Counted from the stretch's first letter, positions 34,658 through 44,370 are shown. The stretch: 64,000 nucleotides of DNA from Flavobacterium sharifuzzamanii (GCF_003254585.1 NZ_QJGZ01000042.1:248001-312000), one strand, 5' to 3'. Notes: generated from the sequence alone by a model not told the origin. Program-made: numbers and translations.

Positions 34658-35582
34658 TTAATTCGATTTTACTAATTTTTCCTGTTAGTTTTTCTTTCCA
34701 ATTTGTCCAACCATATTTTTTACTAAAAATAAAAAGCAGAATTGGATAAATAACAACAACTGGCAGAATTACATCAATTCCTGCCGAAGGTTCTGAAAGA
34801 TCTTTAAATATAGAATTCGTCTGAAAAACGGTCCAATCTGAAGTAACTAATAATGCTCCAACAAGATTGTTTGCGGCATGAAATCCGAGTGCCAATTCCA
34901 TTCCTTCATCCATCAAAGTGATAACTCCTAAAAACAATCCAGTTCCTATATAATAAATCATGATAATACTTCCCATTTTTTCAACCTCTGGATTGGCCCA
35001 GTGCATAGAGCCGAATATAAGAGAAGTCATTAAAAGCGGAAACCATCTATTCTGAGCTAAATTGGCAAACCCTTGCATTAGATATCCTCTAAAAACATAT
35101 TCTTCAGTAGAAGTTTGAATCGGAATTAAAACACATCCTAAAACTGCCAATATCAAAAAAGGGACTAATTTAAACTGAAATACAAATTGCTCAGGAGATC
35201 TTAAATATACAAACAAAAAACTGAGCACTGAGAAAAATGACCATAAAAAGAAAGAAAACCAGATTCTTTTCCAATCTACTTTAGATCTTGATGTTGTCAC
35301 CGACAAAAGAGTTTGATGGTGAATATATTTGACCACAAAATAAATTCCTGCAAAAGCAAAAACAAATGAAATCATTATTAGAAAAAGAGTGGTATTAGAC
35401 TCAAACATTTTCATAACGCCATCGTTTGTAGTTGGAAAAGCTGTATGATCTATAAATGTTTTACAAAATACGGCTGCAGTAATTGGAATTTGCCCTATAA
35501 AAGATGCTGAAATAATAAAGACTGACCCTAAAAGATATTTCCAAAATTTGTTTTCGGGTTTAATCCCTTGTTCTAAAAACAT
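34650..35582 (-). CDS. CPBP-family intramembrane glutamic protease
   Basis: A 310-residue membrane protein with about eight spans. The active-site motifs EEYVFRGYLM and FGSMHWAN with a third histidine in GFHAANNLVGAL match the CPBP/Abi (Rce1-like) family. Substrate is unknown. It overlaps menE by 8 bp and is probably cotranscribed with it. Confidence 0.9.
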   Translation of the reverse strand: MFLEQGIKPENKFWKYLLGSVFIISASFIGQIPITAAVFCKTFIDHTAFPTTNDGVMKMFESNTTLFLIMISFVFAFAGIYFVVKYIHHQTLLSVTTSRSKVDWKRIWFSFFLWSFFSVLSFLFVYLRSPEQFVFQFKLVPFLILAVLGCVLIPIQTSTEEYVFRGYLMQGFANLAQNRWFPLLMTSLIFGSMHWANPEVEKMGSIIMIYYIGTGLFLGVITLMDEGMELALGFHAANNLVGALLVTSDWTVFQTNSIFKDLSEPSAGIDVILPVVVIYPILLFIFSKKYGWTNWKEKLTGKISKIELNA

Positions 35583-35697
35583 AAAATTAAAATTTTAAAA
35601 AATGAGAATTCAAATTCGATAAGTTAGTCTTACTTTTGATATTGCTAAAATACCTCCTTTTTTATTGTACGAATATTAAACGTTTAAATATAACAAA

Positions 35698-36042
35698 ATG
35701 ATACAAATTTACCACAATCCGAGATGCGGAAAATCAAGAAATTGCCTTGCTTTTATTGAAAAATCAAATCAGGATTTTGAAATCATACCTTACTTAACTG
35801 AAACTCCATCTTTTGACCAGTTAAAAACATTATTGGGTCAACTAAATCTTGAACCAATCCAGCTAATTAGGACAAAAGAAAAAATCTGGATCGAAAATTT
35901 CAAAGGCAAAACTTTAAGTGACGATGAGATTATCAATGCTATGGTAGAAAATCCTATTTTAATCGAGCGTCCAATTGTTGTAAAAGATGGAAAAGCTATT
36001 ATTGGTCGAGATCCAGAACTTGTTGCTTCTTTTTTAGATTGA
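35698..36042 (+). CDS. arsC: ArsC-family (glutaredoxin-type) arsenate reductase
   Basis: A 114-residue thioredoxin-fold protein. The active-site cysteine is in YHNPRCGKSRNCL near residue 10. The arginines expected to bind arsenate are present in LIRTKE, IERPIV and IGRDPE. No arsenical pump or ArsR gene is nearby, so it may work alone or have a different thiol substrate as some ArsC/Spx relatives do. Confidence 0.88.
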   Translation: MIQIYHNPRCGKSRNCLAFIEKSNQDFEIIPYLTETPSFDQLKTLLGQLNLEPIQLIRTKEKIWIENFKGKTLSDDEIINAMVENPILIERPIVVKDGKAIIGRDPELVASFLD

Positions 36043-36133
36043 TTCTAAAATACCCTATTAACATTTTTTTGTGATTTTTCTCTTTAAACCAAAAACTACA
36101 TTTGGCGTCTAAAGAGAAAAAGAAAACCAGAAA

Positions 36134-38638
36134 ATGAAAAAAATCAAATTTGCTGTATTACTTGTATTCTTGTTTACAAGTTTTTACAATTACTCTCAAC
36201 AAGGTCCGGGAGGCAGACCCAAAGTAAAAGTCACCGGAAAAGTTTTCGAGAAAGTAAGCAAGCAACCATTAGAATACGCTACAATTTCGCTTACCAAACC
36301 AAATGACACAAAAGTTGTTGCCGGTGGTATCACAAACCCGAAAGGAGAATTTGAAGTTGCGGTTGCACCCGGAACTTACGATATAAAAGTGGAGTTTATT
36401 TCATTTAAATCTACTGAAATCAAACAAAAAAGCATTCAGGATGACACCAATTTAGGTGTTGTAAACCTATCTGAAGATGCTGCACAATTGAACGAAGTTG
36501 TAGTTCGCGCTGAAAAATCGACTGTAGAAATTAAACTTGACAAAAAAGTTTACAATGTTGGTCAAGACATGATTGTAAAAGGCGGAAGTGTTAGCGATGT
36601 TTTAGACAACGTTCCTTCTGTTTCTGTTGATACTGAAGGAAACGTAAGCTTAAGAGGAAGCGATAACATTCGTATTTTAATTGACGGAAGACCTTCACAG
36701 GCGATTAATGTTGCAGAAGCTTTGAGACAGCTTCCAGCTGATGCTATTGATAAAGTAGAAGTAATCACTAATCCATCAGCACGTTATGATGCAGAAGGTG
36801 GATCTGGAATTATCAACATCATTCTTAAAAAAGGTAAAAATCAAGGTTTTAACGGAACTTTTATTGCCTCGACTGGTTTACCAGAAACGTATGGCGCAAG
36901 TGCCAACTTAAACTATAAAACTGAAAAGTTAAACTATTTCACAACTGCTGGTTACAACTATAGAACTACTGAAGGAGCTGGTAAAACAAACTCAGAATAT
37001 TTTGATCAAAACGAAGTAACAAAAAGCTATTTAGACGAAAACCGTGATACAAAACGTGTCAGAAACGGATTTAACGGACGAGCTGGTGTTGAATGGACAC
37101 TGACTCCTTCTACATTTTGGACAAATGCCATCAATTACCAAAAAAACACTGGTGATGACAGAGATTTGATCAATTATTACAACTACGATGCTGCACATAA
37201 TTACACTGGAACATCTTATCGTTTAAATGACGCAGATACTGGAAGTGAAAACTTTGAGTATACTTCGAACTTGATTAAAAATTTCAACGATAAAGGACAT
37301 AAACTTACTGCAGATCTTTCTATTTCAAGAAATACAGATGACAGCTATAGTACCATTACAGCTTCACCAAATTTCAATAATACGCTAAATGATCAGGTAC
37401 AAAAGCAAGTATTATTTCAAGCAGATTACGTTCTTCCACTAGGCAAAGGCGGGCAGTTTGAAGCTGGTTACAAAGGAAGTTTTGGAGATTTGAATAACGA
37501 ATATTATGTAAGCACTATCGAAAATAATGTTCCCGTAAAGGATCCTAATTTATCAAACACATTAGAATACAAAGAAAATATCAACGCACTTTACACTCAA
37601 TATGGCTTCAAAGCAAATAAATTCTCTTATTTATTTGGCCTAAGATGGGAAGACACAGATATTCATGTAAACTTACTAGACAACAGTAATTTCAATACTA
37701 AAAAATACAACAACTTGTTTCCAAGTGCTTTTATTAGTTACGAAATCTCAGATCAAAGCAACTTCTCAGCAAGTTATAGCAAACGTTTATCTAGACCAAG
37801 AGGACGTTTCATGAACCCTGCTGTAAATTATGCGAGTAATATTAATATTTTTCAAGGAAATCCAGATTTAGATCCTTCTTTAACAGATAAATATGATATT
37901 GGCTACATCAAAAAATGGGATAAAGTAACCTTCAATACATCTGCTTATTTTGAAGACACAAAAGACGTTTTCAGCTTTGTAAGATCTCCTACCGGCGATT
38001 ATGTAACTGCTGATGGTGAAGTGGTAACGCCTGCACCAGGTGAGGTAGTTGACGGTACTCCAGTAATCAAAAGTCAGCCTATTAACTTAGGAAAAGAACA
38101 AAAATTTGGTTTCGAATTTACATTTAATTACACTCCATACAAATGGTGGAAATTAAACAGTAACTTCAATTTCTTTAATGTAAAAACTACCGGAGAGCAC
38201 AGTTACGTAGATACGCAAGGAAATACTATAGTTCAAAATTTAGACAATCAGGCTACATCTTGGTTTGCAAGAGTAAACTCTAAAGTCACTTTACCATATA
38301 AAATTGACTGGCAATTGACAGCAATGTACAACGGAGAGCAAAAAACGGCTCAAGGTAAAAATTTAGGTCAATTCGGAATGAATACTGCTTTAAGCAAAGA
38401 TGTCATGAAAGATAAAGCGACAATTGCTTTCAACATTAGCGACGTTTTCAATTCAAGAAAAATGAGATCTTATACTTATTTAGATGGAGTGACTTCGTAT
38501 AGCGAATTCCAATTCCGTAAACGTCAGTTCAATTTATCATTCACTTACCGTTTCAACAAACCAAAAAGCGAAAGAGATAAAAACGCACAGCCAAGAAATG
38601 ATGGCGGTGGAGACGGCGGTGGAGATTTTCCTGGATAA
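36134..38638 (+). CDS. TonB-dependent-receptor-like outer-membrane beta-barrel protein
   Basis: An 834-residue protein with a signal peptide (IKFAVLLVFLFTSFYNYSQ). A carboxypeptidase-regulatory-like Ig domain follows at about 30-115 (GKVFEKVSKQPLEYATISL), then a plug region (SVSDVLDNVPSVSVDTEGNV, IDKVEVITNPSARYDAEGG) and a long barrel ending in FRKRQFNLSFTYRF, with a Gly/Asp-rich tail after it. It lacks a SusD partner nearby, so the substrate cannot be guessed; such stand-alone 'outer membrane beta-barrel family' receptors are common in flavobacteria. Confidence 0.9.
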   Translation: MKKIKFAVLLVFLFTSFYNYSQQGPGGRPKVKVTGKVFEKVSKQPLEYATISLTKPNDTKVVAGGITNPKGEFEVAVAPGTYDIKVEFISFKSTEIKQKSIQDDTNLGVVNLSEDAAQLNEVVVRAEKSTVEIKLDKKVYNVGQDMIVKGGSVSDVLDNVPSVSVDTEGNVSLRGSDNIRILIDGRPSQAINVAEALRQLPADAIDKVEVITNPSARYDAEGGSGIINIILKKGKNQGFNGTFIASTGLPETYGASANLNYKTEKLNYFTTAGYNYRTTEGAGKTNSEYFDQNEVTKSYLDENRDTKRVRNGFNGRAGVEWTLTPSTFWTNAINYQKNTGDDRDLINYYNYDAAHNYTGTSYRLNDADTGSENFEYTSNLIKNFNDKGHKLTADLSISRNTDDSYSTITASPNFNNTLNDQVQKQVLFQADYVLPLGKGGQFEAGYKGSFGDLNNEYYVSTIENNVPVKDPNLSNTLEYKENINALYTQYGFKANKFSYLFGLRWEDTDIHVNLLDNSNFNTKKYNNLFPSAFISYEISDQSNFSASYSKRLSRPRGRFMNPAVNYASNINIFQGNPDLDPSLTDKYDIGYIKKWDKVTFNTSAYFEDTKDVFSFVRSPTGDYVTADGEVVTPAPGEVVDGTPVIKSQPINLGKEQKFGFEFTFNYTPYKWWKLNSNFNFFNVKTTGEHSYVDTQGNTIVQNLDNQATSWFARVNSKVTLPYKIDWQLTAMYNGEQKTAQGKNLGQFGMNTALSKDVMKDKATIAFNISDVFNSRKMRSYTYLDGVTSYSEFQFRKRQFNLSFTYRFNKPKSERDKNAQPRNDGGGDGGGDFPG

Positions 38639-38751
38639 TTTTTTAAATTCTAATATTGAAACTCCAAATTCCAATCTAATTGGATAACTTCTAAAATTTA
38701 AAATCCAAATTCCAATTTAAAGTTGGAATTTGGATTTTTTTATTTATAACG

Positions 38752-38784
38752 AAACCCGACAGGTTTTAAAAACCTGTCGGGTTT
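38752..38784. repeat. Palindromic repeat (intergenic copy)
   Basis: A perfect 33-bp palindrome, two 16-bp arms (AAACCCGACAGGTTTT and complement) around one A. The same element is translated in frame inside the HD gene at 1644-1676. Confidence 0.9.
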
Positions 38785-38852
38785 AAATAAGCTCATCAAA
38801 TTGGAATTTGGAATTTTTTATATTGGGATTTCCTTTTTTTTTGGAACAAAAA

Positions 38853-38876
38853 AAAAGAACCCTTTTGGGTTCTTTT
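38853..38876 (-). terminator. Terminator of the 57-residue membrane protein gene
   Basis: Arms AAAAGAACCC (38853-38862) and complement (38867-38876). Read on the minus strand it is followed by a long T run. Confidence 0.8.
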
Positions 38877-38896
38877 CTTATGACATCAATCTAAAA

Positions 38897-39070
38897 TTAA
38901 ATAGATTGTTCTTCTTGTCTTTTTCTGGCTCTTTTCTCTTTGATCATTTCCCAGCTAGCACCCGTAACCCAGTAAGATACGAAACCAACTAAGAAAAACA
39001 TTAACCAAAACCCTATAGTAAGTATGGTTAAGAAAAGTAAAAAGCCTAAGTACTGTGAAAATTCAAACAT
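38897..39070 (-). CDS. Small single-span membrane protein (57 aa)
   Basis: A short gene on the reverse strand starting ATG at 39070. It begins MFEFSQYLGFLLF, has a long hydrophobic stretch through residues 8-36, continues with SYWVTGASWEMIKEK and ends in a basic tail RARKRQEEQSI. A strong terminator lies directly behind it and a separate upstream region precedes it, which supports a real gene. No known family; the topology suggests a small inner-membrane protein with a basic cytoplasmic end. Confidence 0.7.
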   Translation of the reverse strand: MFEFSQYLGFLLFLTILTIGFWLMFFLVGFVSYWVTGASWEMIKEKRARKRQEEQSI

Positions 39071-39496
39071 GTTTTCCGGAATTTTTGAATGTTACGACAA
39101 ATGTAGGGTATATATTTTTTCTCAGCAATAAAATCTAAATCAATTTTCGTTAAATAACATTTATCCGTATATTTATACTCATTTTAAATAAGGACTTTTT
39201 TCCGAATATTATTCAACTGTCTAAATTCGAAGAATATGAGTATTTTAAGGAGCTATTTCCCGCTATCCGCTACAATCTTTTATGTTTTTAAAGAAAAAAC
39301 ATAAAAGGATTTCCACTCCTATCGGGGCTAGAATTCATATTCAAAAGAAATTTGAAAAAACACCAATATAAAAAATCCGTTCTAATCCGCGTTTTTACGA
39401 AGTAAATCAGCATTATCCGTGTTCCTTTTAATCTCAAAGATTGCAACCTAAATTCAACAACTCACATTTTACAGATAACATTTTACAAATAACATA
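39071..39496. repeat. Intergenic region with two dispersed repeat families
   Basis: There is no gene. 39240-39335 contains a hairpin with 13-bp arms (39277-39289 CTTTTATGTTTTT and 39295-39307) between TTTCCCGCTATCCGCTAC and TTTCCACTCCTATCGGGGC. 39365-39432 contains repeats around TAATCCGCGTTTTTACGAAG and CAGCATTATCCGTGTTCC. From memory, both types recur between genes in flavobacteria. The start region of fumC lies at the right end; no clear TAnnTTTG box was found. Confidence 0.55.
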
Positions 39497-40882
39497 ATGA
39501 AATATAGAATAGAAAAAGACACCATGGGCGAAGTTCAAGTCCCAGCAGATAAATATTGGGGTGCACAAACAGAACGTTCCAGAAACAATTTCAAAATCGG
39601 ACCTGCGGCATCTATGCCAAAAGAAATCATTGAAGGTTTTGCTTACTTAAAAAAAGCAGCTGCTTATGCCAATTTTGATTTAGGCGTTTTACCAATCGAA
39701 AAAAGAGACGCAATTGCAACAGTTTGCGACGAAATCCTTGAAGGAAAGCTAGACGATCAGTTTCCATTAGTAATATGGCAAACAGGCTCTGGAACACAAA
39801 GCAATATGAATGTAAACGAAGTAATTGCCAACCGTGCTCAAGTTCTTAAAGGTTTTGAAATTGGCGAAGGCGAACAATTCATAAAAGCCAATGATGATGT
39901 AAACAAATCACAATCATCAAATGATACTTTCCCAACTGGAATGCACATTGCTGCTTACAAAATGGTAGTAGAAACTACTATTCCTGGAGTAGAAAAACTT
40001 CATGCGACTTTAGCCAAAAAAGCAGCAGAATATAAAGATGTTGTAAAAATCGGTCGTACACACTTAATGGATGCAACACCCTTAACGCTTGGACAAGAAA
40101 TTTCTGGTTACGCCGCTCAATTAGCCTTCGGATTAAAAGCTTTAAAAAACACTTTAGCTCATTTATCTGAAATTGCTCTTGGAGGAACCGCTGTCGGAAC
40201 TGGATTAAACACGCCAAAAGGTTACGATGTAAAAGTCGCAGAATATATTGCCAAATTCACAAACCATCCTTTTATAACAGCAGAAAACAAATTTGAAGCG
40301 CTTGCAGCACACGATGCAATTGTTGAAACACACGGAGCTTTAAAACAATTAGCCGTTTCTTTAAACAAAATTGCCAATGATGTTAGAATGCTTGCATCAG
40401 GACCACGATCTGGAATTGGTGAAATTCATATTCCTGAAAACGAGCCTGGTTCTTCTATTATGCCTGGAAAAGTAAACCCAACACAATGTGAAGCTTTAAC
40501 CATGGTTTGTGCTCAAGTTATCGGAAACGATATGGCAATTGCCGTTGGTGGTATGCAAGGACATTATGAATTGAATGTTTTCAAACCTGTAATGGCAGCT
40601 AACTTTTTACAATCGGCACAATTACTTGGTGATGCTTGTGTTTCTTTTGATGAACATTGCGCGCAAGGAATCGAACCAAATCATAAACGCATCAAAGAAT
40701 TAGTAGACAATTCGTTAATGCTTGTTACAGCTTTAAATACTAAAATTGGGTATTATAAAGCAGCAGAAATCGCCCAAACCGCTCATAAAAATGGAACTAC
40801 TTTAAAAGAAGAAGCTGTTCGTTTAGGTTATGTAACTCCAGAAGATTTTGATGCTTGGGTAAAACCTGAGGATATGGTTTAA
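39497..40882 (+). CDS. fumC: Class II fumarate hydratase
   Basis: A 461-residue enzyme of full length for the iron-independent fumarase. The signature GSSIMPGKVNPTQCE is near residue 318. TGSGTQSNMNVNEV near 96, SSNDTFPTGMHIA near 139 and GRTHLMDATPLTLGQE near 185 are conserved. It interconverts fumarate and malate in the citric acid cycle. It is monocistronic. Confidence 0.96.
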   Translation: MKYRIEKDTMGEVQVPADKYWGAQTERSRNNFKIGPAASMPKEIIEGFAYLKKAAAYANFDLGVLPIEKRDAIATVCDEILEGKLDDQFPLVIWQTGSGTQSNMNVNEVIANRAQVLKGFEIGEGEQFIKANDDVNKSQSSNDTFPTGMHIAAYKMVVETTIPGVEKLHATLAKKAAEYKDVVKIGRTHLMDATPLTLGQEISGYAAQLAFGLKALKNTLAHLSEIALGGTAVGTGLNTPKGYDVKVAEYIAKFTNHPFITAENKFEALAAHDAIVETHGALKQLAVSLNKIANDVRMLASGPRSGIGEIHIPENEPGSSIMPGKVNPTQCEALTMVCAQVIGNDMAIAVGGMQGHYELNVFKPVMAANFLQSAQLLGDACVSFDEHCAQGIEPNHKRIKELVDNSLMLVTALNTKIGYYKAAEIAQTAHKNGTTLKEEAVRLGYVTPEDFDAWVKPEDMV

Positions 40883-40889
40883 TTTTAAA

Positions 40890-41034
40890 TTATGAGTTAG
40901 GAGTTAGGAGTTATGAGTTATGAATTAAAAGTTAGCCAACTTTGTCTATGAAATAAAAAGGAGAAATATTTACATTTCTCCTTTTTATTATTTACGATAG
41001 AGTAAAAATTCATAACTCATAATTCATAACTCAT
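40890..41034. repeat. Inverted repeat with terminator, overlapping a stop codon
   Basis: ATGAGTTATGAATT at 40913-40926 is repeated in inverted form twice in tandem at 41007-41034. Between them is the terminator 40955-40986 (arms AAAAAGGAGAAAT). The right repeat contains the TGA stop codon (41031-41033 on the minus strand) of the convergent gene. Confidence 0.75.
40955..40986. terminator. Bidirectional terminator between fumC and the convergent gene
   Basis: 13-bp exact arms 40955-40967 and 40974-40986, flanked by A/T tracts. Confidence 0.85.
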
Positions 41035-42233
41035 TTACCGTCTACATAATCCTGCAAATAACTAAATCTTTCCGTCAGTTTTCCATTTTCTGTGATTTTG
41101 GCGCGTTTTAGAATTCCGTCTTTATCTCCGTTGAAGAAAGCTGGAATTACATGCTCCATAAACTGTTCACCAAAACCTTCGCTGGCATCTTTTGGAATTT
41201 CACAAGGTAAATTATCTACTGCCATTACAGCAACAGCAGCAGGATGGAAGAAATCGACTTCACGATCTTCTAAAGGAAAATACCCATATAAAGGCTCTTC
41301 GATTGTCGACGAACGTATTGTACAAGCAATCGGTCCATTAACATCACAAGAAATATCTGCCACCACTTTCAATTTACAGTCACTAGCGTTCAGCATTTCT
41401 TTGGTTAAAATCATTGGAGCATTATTGGCATGAAAATGCCCTGCGAAATAAATATCCGAAACCTTTGTGAACCTTTCAAAATCAGATTCATACTCTTCTG
41501 GATGATTCACAAAATCTATAAAATCTAAAACCTGACCGTCTTTTCTTTTGTTATATTCTAAAACATCCAACTGAACGTAAACCGCTTGCGCATATTTTTT
41601 AGTCAAATAATTATCAATCGTAATTTCTTTCACTTTTATAGCATCCAAAATTTCTTTTGCTCCACTCCCAACCTTTCCTGTTCCAGTAACCACAAATTTT
41701 AAAGCAGGCATTGTAATGCGTTTTAAGTGCTTTATCAAATCTTCTTTTCCTGAAAGTGATTCTGCTTTTGGAAGTTTAAACAATTCGAATTTAATTCCGA
41801 ATGCACGAATTCCGTTATAAACACCAACCATTCCCGCATATTTTCCGAAACCAATCAAACGGTGATCATGTTCGTTTACAATTGTTTCATGATCGTACAA
41901 ATCGATATTTTTTTCTAAGATCGCCTGAAGCAGTTTTCTGTTATGAGGCTGTTTTTTAATTGTATGAGAGAAAAAGAAATAAGCTTTATTTGGAATTAAA
42001 TCGTCTACAGGAACTTCTTTTACACCAAATAAAACATCACAGTCAGATACATCATTAGCGACGGTAATTCCCATATTTTTATAATCATCGTCAGAAAATA
42101 TTCTAATATCAGAACTTTCAACTTTTACAGAAGCATCGTGATAAAGTTGCTTTAATCTTGTCAATTCATTTGGAGAAAAAACTACTCTTCTATCAGGTGG
42201 GTTTTTTCTCTCTTTTATAATTCCAAATTTCAT
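41031..42233 (-). CDS. NAD(P)-dependent oxidoreductase of the saccharopine/alanine dehydrogenase type
   Basis: A 400-residue protein. The N-terminal half (FGIIKERKNPPDRRVVFSP, VLFGVKEVPVDDLIP, FFFSHTIKKQ) matches the AlaDh/PNT-N fold of yeast LYS1-like saccharopine dehydrogenases. The NAD-binding motif is GTGKVGSGAKEI near residue 183. The later IACTIRSSTIEEPLYGY and PCEIPKDASEGFGE are typical of this lineage. The physiological substrate in flavobacteria is uncertain. Its stop codon lies in a dispersed repeat. Confidence 0.82.
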   Translation of the reverse strand: MKFGIIKERKNPPDRRVVFSPNELTRLKQLYHDASVKVESSDIRIFSDDDYKNMGITVANDVSDCDVLFGVKEVPVDDLIPNKAYFFFSHTIKKQPHNRKLLQAILEKNIDLYDHETIVNEHDHRLIGFGKYAGMVGVYNGIRAFGIKFELFKLPKAESLSGKEDLIKHLKRITMPALKFVVTGTGKVGSGAKEILDAIKVKEITIDNYLTKKYAQAVYVQLDVLEYNKRKDGQVLDFIDFVNHPEEYESDFERFTKVSDIYFAGHFHANNAPMILTKEMLNASDCKLKVVADISCDVNGPIACTIRSSTIEEPLYGYFPLEDREVDFFHPAAVAVMAVDNLPCEIPKDASEGFGEQFMEHVIPAFFNGDKDGILKRAKITENGKLTERFSYLQDYVDGK

Positions 42234-42474
42234 TTAATGTGGTTTTTTAGCATTTAATAATATAACTTTTTAAAACATATTTGTTTCAAATATAACAAAT
42301 TTAGTTAAAATTTTGTTTTAAAAATTCTATTTGGAATGCTTAAAAACCGTTAAAAGCTGAAAAACAATTGACTAAAATTTACTTTTCTTAAAAATATGTT
42401 AAAAAACACAAATTAGAGCCACAGAACCAAGAATACAACAAAATTGAATTCGATATATTTGTTTTTAAAGAACG

Positions 42475-43677
42475 ATGCAAATGATTTTCCTTAAAAAGAC
42501 AAAGATACCACAATTACTTTTTTCAATACTTGTTTTAAGTTCTTGTGGTCAAAACAAAACAACAGCAACAGATACAACTCAGACAGTCGAAGATACTTTA
42601 CCGAAAATGAAGCCGTTAGGAGCTGAACCGAAAGTTTCACAGGCTTATAAAAACTCGGTTGTTGGCAGAATAAATCACTTTTACAACAAAAACTGGCCAA
42701 ACAATACCATGAATGGAAGCTTTTTAGTAGCCAAAAATGGACAGATTTTATTTGAAAGATATAACGGTTTTGCCAATAAAAATGAAGGAACAAAAATAAC
42801 TTCTGACACGCCTGTACAAATTGCTTCTGTGAGCAAAGTGCTAACTGCTACAGCGGTTTTAAAATTGGTAAATGCAGGAAAAATTGACCTAGATCAGAAA
42901 GTAAATACTATTTTAAAAACTTTCCCATACGAAGAATGTACCATCAGAATGTTATTGGATCATCGTACAGGAATGCGCAATTACGCTTATTTTACAGATC
43001 GCGATAAATCGATCTGGGACAGACATAATCAATTGACTAATAAAGATATTTTAGATATTCTGGCAACAAAAGATATTGGATTAGAATCTAGAACTGGAAC
43101 TCGTTTTAGTTATTGCAATACCAATTATGCAATGTTGGCTCTGATTATTGAAAAAATAACAGGTTTAAGCTATAAAGAGGCAATGTCTCAAATGATTTTC
43201 AAACCACTTGGAATGACCAATACGTATGTTTTTGATGATGATAAAGACAGAAAGAAAATTGTTCCTTCTTATAAAGGTAACGGTGTAGAAATCGGTTTTG
43301 ATTATTTGGACAATGTCTATGGCGATAAAAACGTATTTTCTACAGCAAGAGATCTTTTAAAATTTGATCGTGCAAGACAGTCACCAGATTTCCTAAAACC
43401 TGAATTATTGAAACAAGTTTATACAGGTTACAGTAACGAACGCAAAGGAACTAAAAATTATGGTCTTGGAATTAGAATGATTAATTGGGAAACAGGACAG
43501 AATTTCTATTTCCATAACGGTTGGTGGCACGGAAATACCTCATCTTACATTACTTTAATGAAAGAAGGAGTTACGATTATTGCACTATCTAATAAGATGA
43601 CGAGAAATACTTATGCGGTTCGTAAACTAGCTCCTATTTTTGGAGATTACCCTTTTAATTTTAAAGATGAAGAGTAA
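42475..43677 (+). CDS. Serine hydrolase of the beta-lactamase / class C family, lipoprotein
   Basis: A 400-residue protein with a lipoprotein signal (ILVLSSCGQ; Cys near residue 24). The SxxK motif is in ASVSKVLTATAV near residue 118, the YxN-like motif in FSYCNTNYAML near 220, and the HxG motif in FHNGWWHG near 345. It fits the family of penicillin-binding-protein/esterase-like serine hydrolases; resistance activity cannot be inferred. The start could also be the ATG at 42481. Confidence 0.85.
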   Translation: MQMIFLKKTKIPQLLFSILVLSSCGQNKTTATDTTQTVEDTLPKMKPLGAEPKVSQAYKNSVVGRINHFYNKNWPNNTMNGSFLVAKNGQILFERYNGFANKNEGTKITSDTPVQIASVSKVLTATAVLKLVNAGKIDLDQKVNTILKTFPYEECTIRMLLDHRTGMRNYAYFTDRDKSIWDRHNQLTNKDILDILATKDIGLESRTGTRFSYCNTNYAMLALIIEKITGLSYKEAMSQMIFKPLGMTNTYVFDDDKDRKKIVPSYKGNGVEIGFDYLDNVYGDKNVFSTARDLLKFDRARQSPDFLKPELLKQVYTGYSNERKGTKNYGLGIRMINWETGQNFYFHNGWWHGNTSSYITLMKEGVTIIALSNKMTRNTYAVRKLAPIFGDYPFNFKDEE

Positions 43678-43683
43678 AAATAT

Positions 43684-43777
43684 TGTCGTAAAGCCGAAAG
43701 TCAAAAGTCGTAAAGTCTTAAAAACATTTGCCAATGCTGACTTTGGACTTTCTACTTTGGACTTTATGACTTTTTTT
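43684..43777. repeat. AAAGTC-type inverted repeat upstream of tmRNA
   Basis: Arms 43703-43717 (AAAAGTCGTAAAGTC) and 43760-43774 pair with one mismatch. Further AAAGTC/GACTTT units lie inside. It fills the gap between the hydrolase gene and the tmRNA promoter and ends with a T run, so it may also terminate the hydrolase transcript. Confidence 0.65.
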
Positions 43778-43810
43778 TAAATTTTTAGCTGAAAGTAATT
43801 TCAAATACTC

Positions 43811-43818
43811 TAAATTTG
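43811..43818 (+). promoter_or_regulatory. -7 promoter element of ssrA
   Basis: TAAATTTG fits TAnnTTTG and lies 15 bp before the tmRNA 5' end. Confidence 0.5.
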
Positions 43819-43832
43819 CAGACTTATTTTTT

Positions 43833-44227
43833 GGGGTCGACTGGTTTTGACAGCAAGTCGAATTGAACAGTAAGCACGTCGAGCATTGAGACCTTGCTCG
43901 TAAATATAAGATCTCAAACTTTTACACGGCGAAAATAATTACGCTTTAGCTGCATAATCCGAATCATAGTACGATTGCGCCACGTCTCTACAAGGTAGAG
44001 AAGCTGGATTCTCCTGGAAAGCCTTGGTTTGTGGCGTTCCGTTCAGGGGAACCGTAAAAATAAACCTAGATTTCCATGAGCTTCGGGTGGATTTCGAAAA
44101 TTAAGAAGATAAGTGTTGGGTGGTTGTTTCTGGCCTAGCTCAACATCGAAAATCTAATCAGGAAATAAGCGTGTAGAAAGCTCTTTAGTTGCTTGTTTGG
44201 ACCCGGGTTCGATTCCCGGCGACTCCA
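43833..44227 (+). ncRNA. ssrA: tmRNA (transfer-messenger RNA)
   Basis: The 5' end GGGGTCGACTGGTTTTGACAG and the 3' end GGGTTCGATTCCCGGCGACTCC form the tRNA-like domain: acceptor stem GGGGTCG pairs with CGACTCC with one G-T pair, and a canonical T arm is present. The tag frame runs from GGC at 43928 to TAA at 43957 and encodes GENNYALAA, the Bacteroidota-type degradation tag. The 3' CCA is not encoded (CTA follows the discriminator A). It rescues stalled ribosomes with SmpB. A genomic island begins directly behind it. Confidence 0.97.
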
Positions 44228-44230
44228 CTA

Positions 44231-44257
44231 AAAGGAAGGTGTCGAACACCTTCCTTT
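44231..44257 (+). terminator. Terminator behind tmRNA
   Basis: Arms AAAGGAAGGTGT (44231-44242) and complement (44246-44257) with a CGA loop, followed by T residues. Its core AAGGTGTCGAACACCTT is echoed at 51710-51733 at the far end of the island. Confidence 0.85.
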
Positions 44258-44370
44258 TTTATTAATATCTCAAAAAACATACCTAAATCACCTAACAAAA
44301 CATAACTATTCTCAATATTTTAGTAAATATTAACTTTAAATTAAGTAAAATATTTTGAATTGAAATAAAA

